NCBI GenBank assembly: GCA_003557825.1
Contig: PWNM01000598.1
Span: 1 to 6,991 of the forward strand
DNA: 6,991 bases
Source of the DNA: Candidatus Hydrogenedentota bacterium
GTDB lineage: Bacteria > Hydrogenedentota > Hydrogenedentia > Hydrogenedentales > SLHB01
Direction: 5' to 3'
Part shown: piece after piece, positions 6,857 through 6,991 of the stretch
How the letters are laid out: each line of letters begins with the position of its first letter
Position numbering within the stretch: the first letter of the stretch is position 1
Position numbers and translations under genes: made by a program
Notes under the pieces: model-generated
The model's input: only the letters and a program-made list of their open reading frames with translations
What the model was told of the DNA's origin: nothing
Databases searched by the model: none

Positions 6857-6888
6857 AGGGACACACAAGAATTCATAGGGACACACAA
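6848..6888. repeat. Tandem 20-bp direct repeat at the 5' end of the HipA-like gene
   Basis: A 20-bp unit containing GAATTCATAGGGACACACAA is present twice, head to tail, with period 20 (copies begin at 6849 and 6869 and match exactly). Each copy holds an ATG on the - strand, at 6876 and 6856. Because 20 is not a multiple of three, the two ATGs are in different frames. The upstream one reads seven codons and stops at a TGA that overlaps the downstream ATG as ATGA. A change in copy number would shift which start joins the HipA frame. Confidence 0.9.
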
Positions 6889-6952
6889 ATAATTTCACTT
6901 TTTTTCGGAAATCGCCAGTTCAAATTACTTCTTGTAAATACAGGAGCGTTAT

Positions 6953-6962
6953 TTTCCGGAAA
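6953..6962. repeat. 10-bp perfect palindrome next to a ribosome binding site
   Basis: TTTCCGGAAA is its own reverse complement. It abuts the AAGGAG Shine-Dalgarno (6961-6966) of the partial gene at the right edge. A related CGGAAA block occurs at 6906-6911, and AGGAGCG occurs twice, 20 bases apart (6942-6948 and 6962-6968). It may be an operator or the end of a repetitive palindromic element. Confidence 0.35.
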
Positions 6963-6966
6963 GGAG
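6961..6966 (+). promoter_or_regulatory. Ribosome binding site of the partial right-edge gene
   Basis: AAGGAG lies seven bases before the ATG at 6974. This is close to ideal sequence and spacing, and it is the main evidence that a + strand gene starts here. Confidence 0.65.
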
Positions 6967-6973
6967 CGAAATC

Positions 6974-6991
6974 ATGCGCATGGCAAGAATC
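6974..6991 (+). CDS. Start of a truncated gene; possibly a REP-associated (Y1/IS200-like) transposase
   Basis: Only six codons, MRMARI, are inside the window, after a strong AAGGAG seven bases upstream, so a real gene start is likely. The opening residues resemble, from memory, the start of Y1-type (RAYT) transposases found in several PVC genomes. Six residues cannot establish a family, so the product name is a hint only. It is divergent from the HipA-like gene, with about 75-120 bases between the starts depending on which HipA start is used. Confidence 0.45.

Noticed and set aside
6848..6888. CRISPR-like repeat
   Set aside because: The two copies are directly adjacent with no spacer between them, so it is a tandem duplication.

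Overview
The window suggests a free-living, moderately GC-rich bacterium that degrades glycans. A tRNA with an encoded CCA end is followed by a cluster pairing a type I sulfatase, a PF12831-type FAD oxidoreductase and a GH95-like glycosidase. This gene set is common in the Planctomycetes-Verrucomicrobia-Lentisphaerae/Kiritimatiellae group. That lineage is my inference from gene content; no marker gene in the window proves it.

Layout. A tRNA-Gly(CCC) gene lies on the + strand at 44-118. About 520 bases with no convincing gene follow; they hold two short inverted repeats. From 641 to 5611 three genes run on the - strand in transcription order: GH95-like glycosidase (5611-3452), FAD-dependent oxidoreductase (3348-2098), sulfatase (2020-641). 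Each has a good Shine-Dalgarno site, and the gaps are 103 and 77 bases, so an operon is likely. A structured inverted repeat starts on the oxidoreductase stop codon and may tune sulfatase expression. Upstream on the same strand is a HipA-family kinase (5810 to about 6856) that lacks the usual HipA N-terminal domain and has no HipB-type partner in view. Its 5' end carries a 20-bp tandem duplication. At the right edge a + strand gene begins (6974) with a strong ribosome binding site; only six codons are visible, faintly resembling a REP-associated (Y1/IS200-like) transposase.

How the genes may work together. Neither the sulfatase nor the glycosidase has a signal peptide, so both should act in the cytoplasm on imported oligosaccharides. 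The sulfatase would remove sulfate esters and the GH95-like enzyme would cleave a fucose- or galactose-type residue. The FAD enzyme would oxidise an unidentified substrate, possibly a released sugar. A sulfated fucan or galactan fragment is a reasonable guess, but the sequence does not show the substrate. No transporter, regulator or sulfatase-maturation gene is in the window. I see no CRISPR array and no complete insertion sequence.
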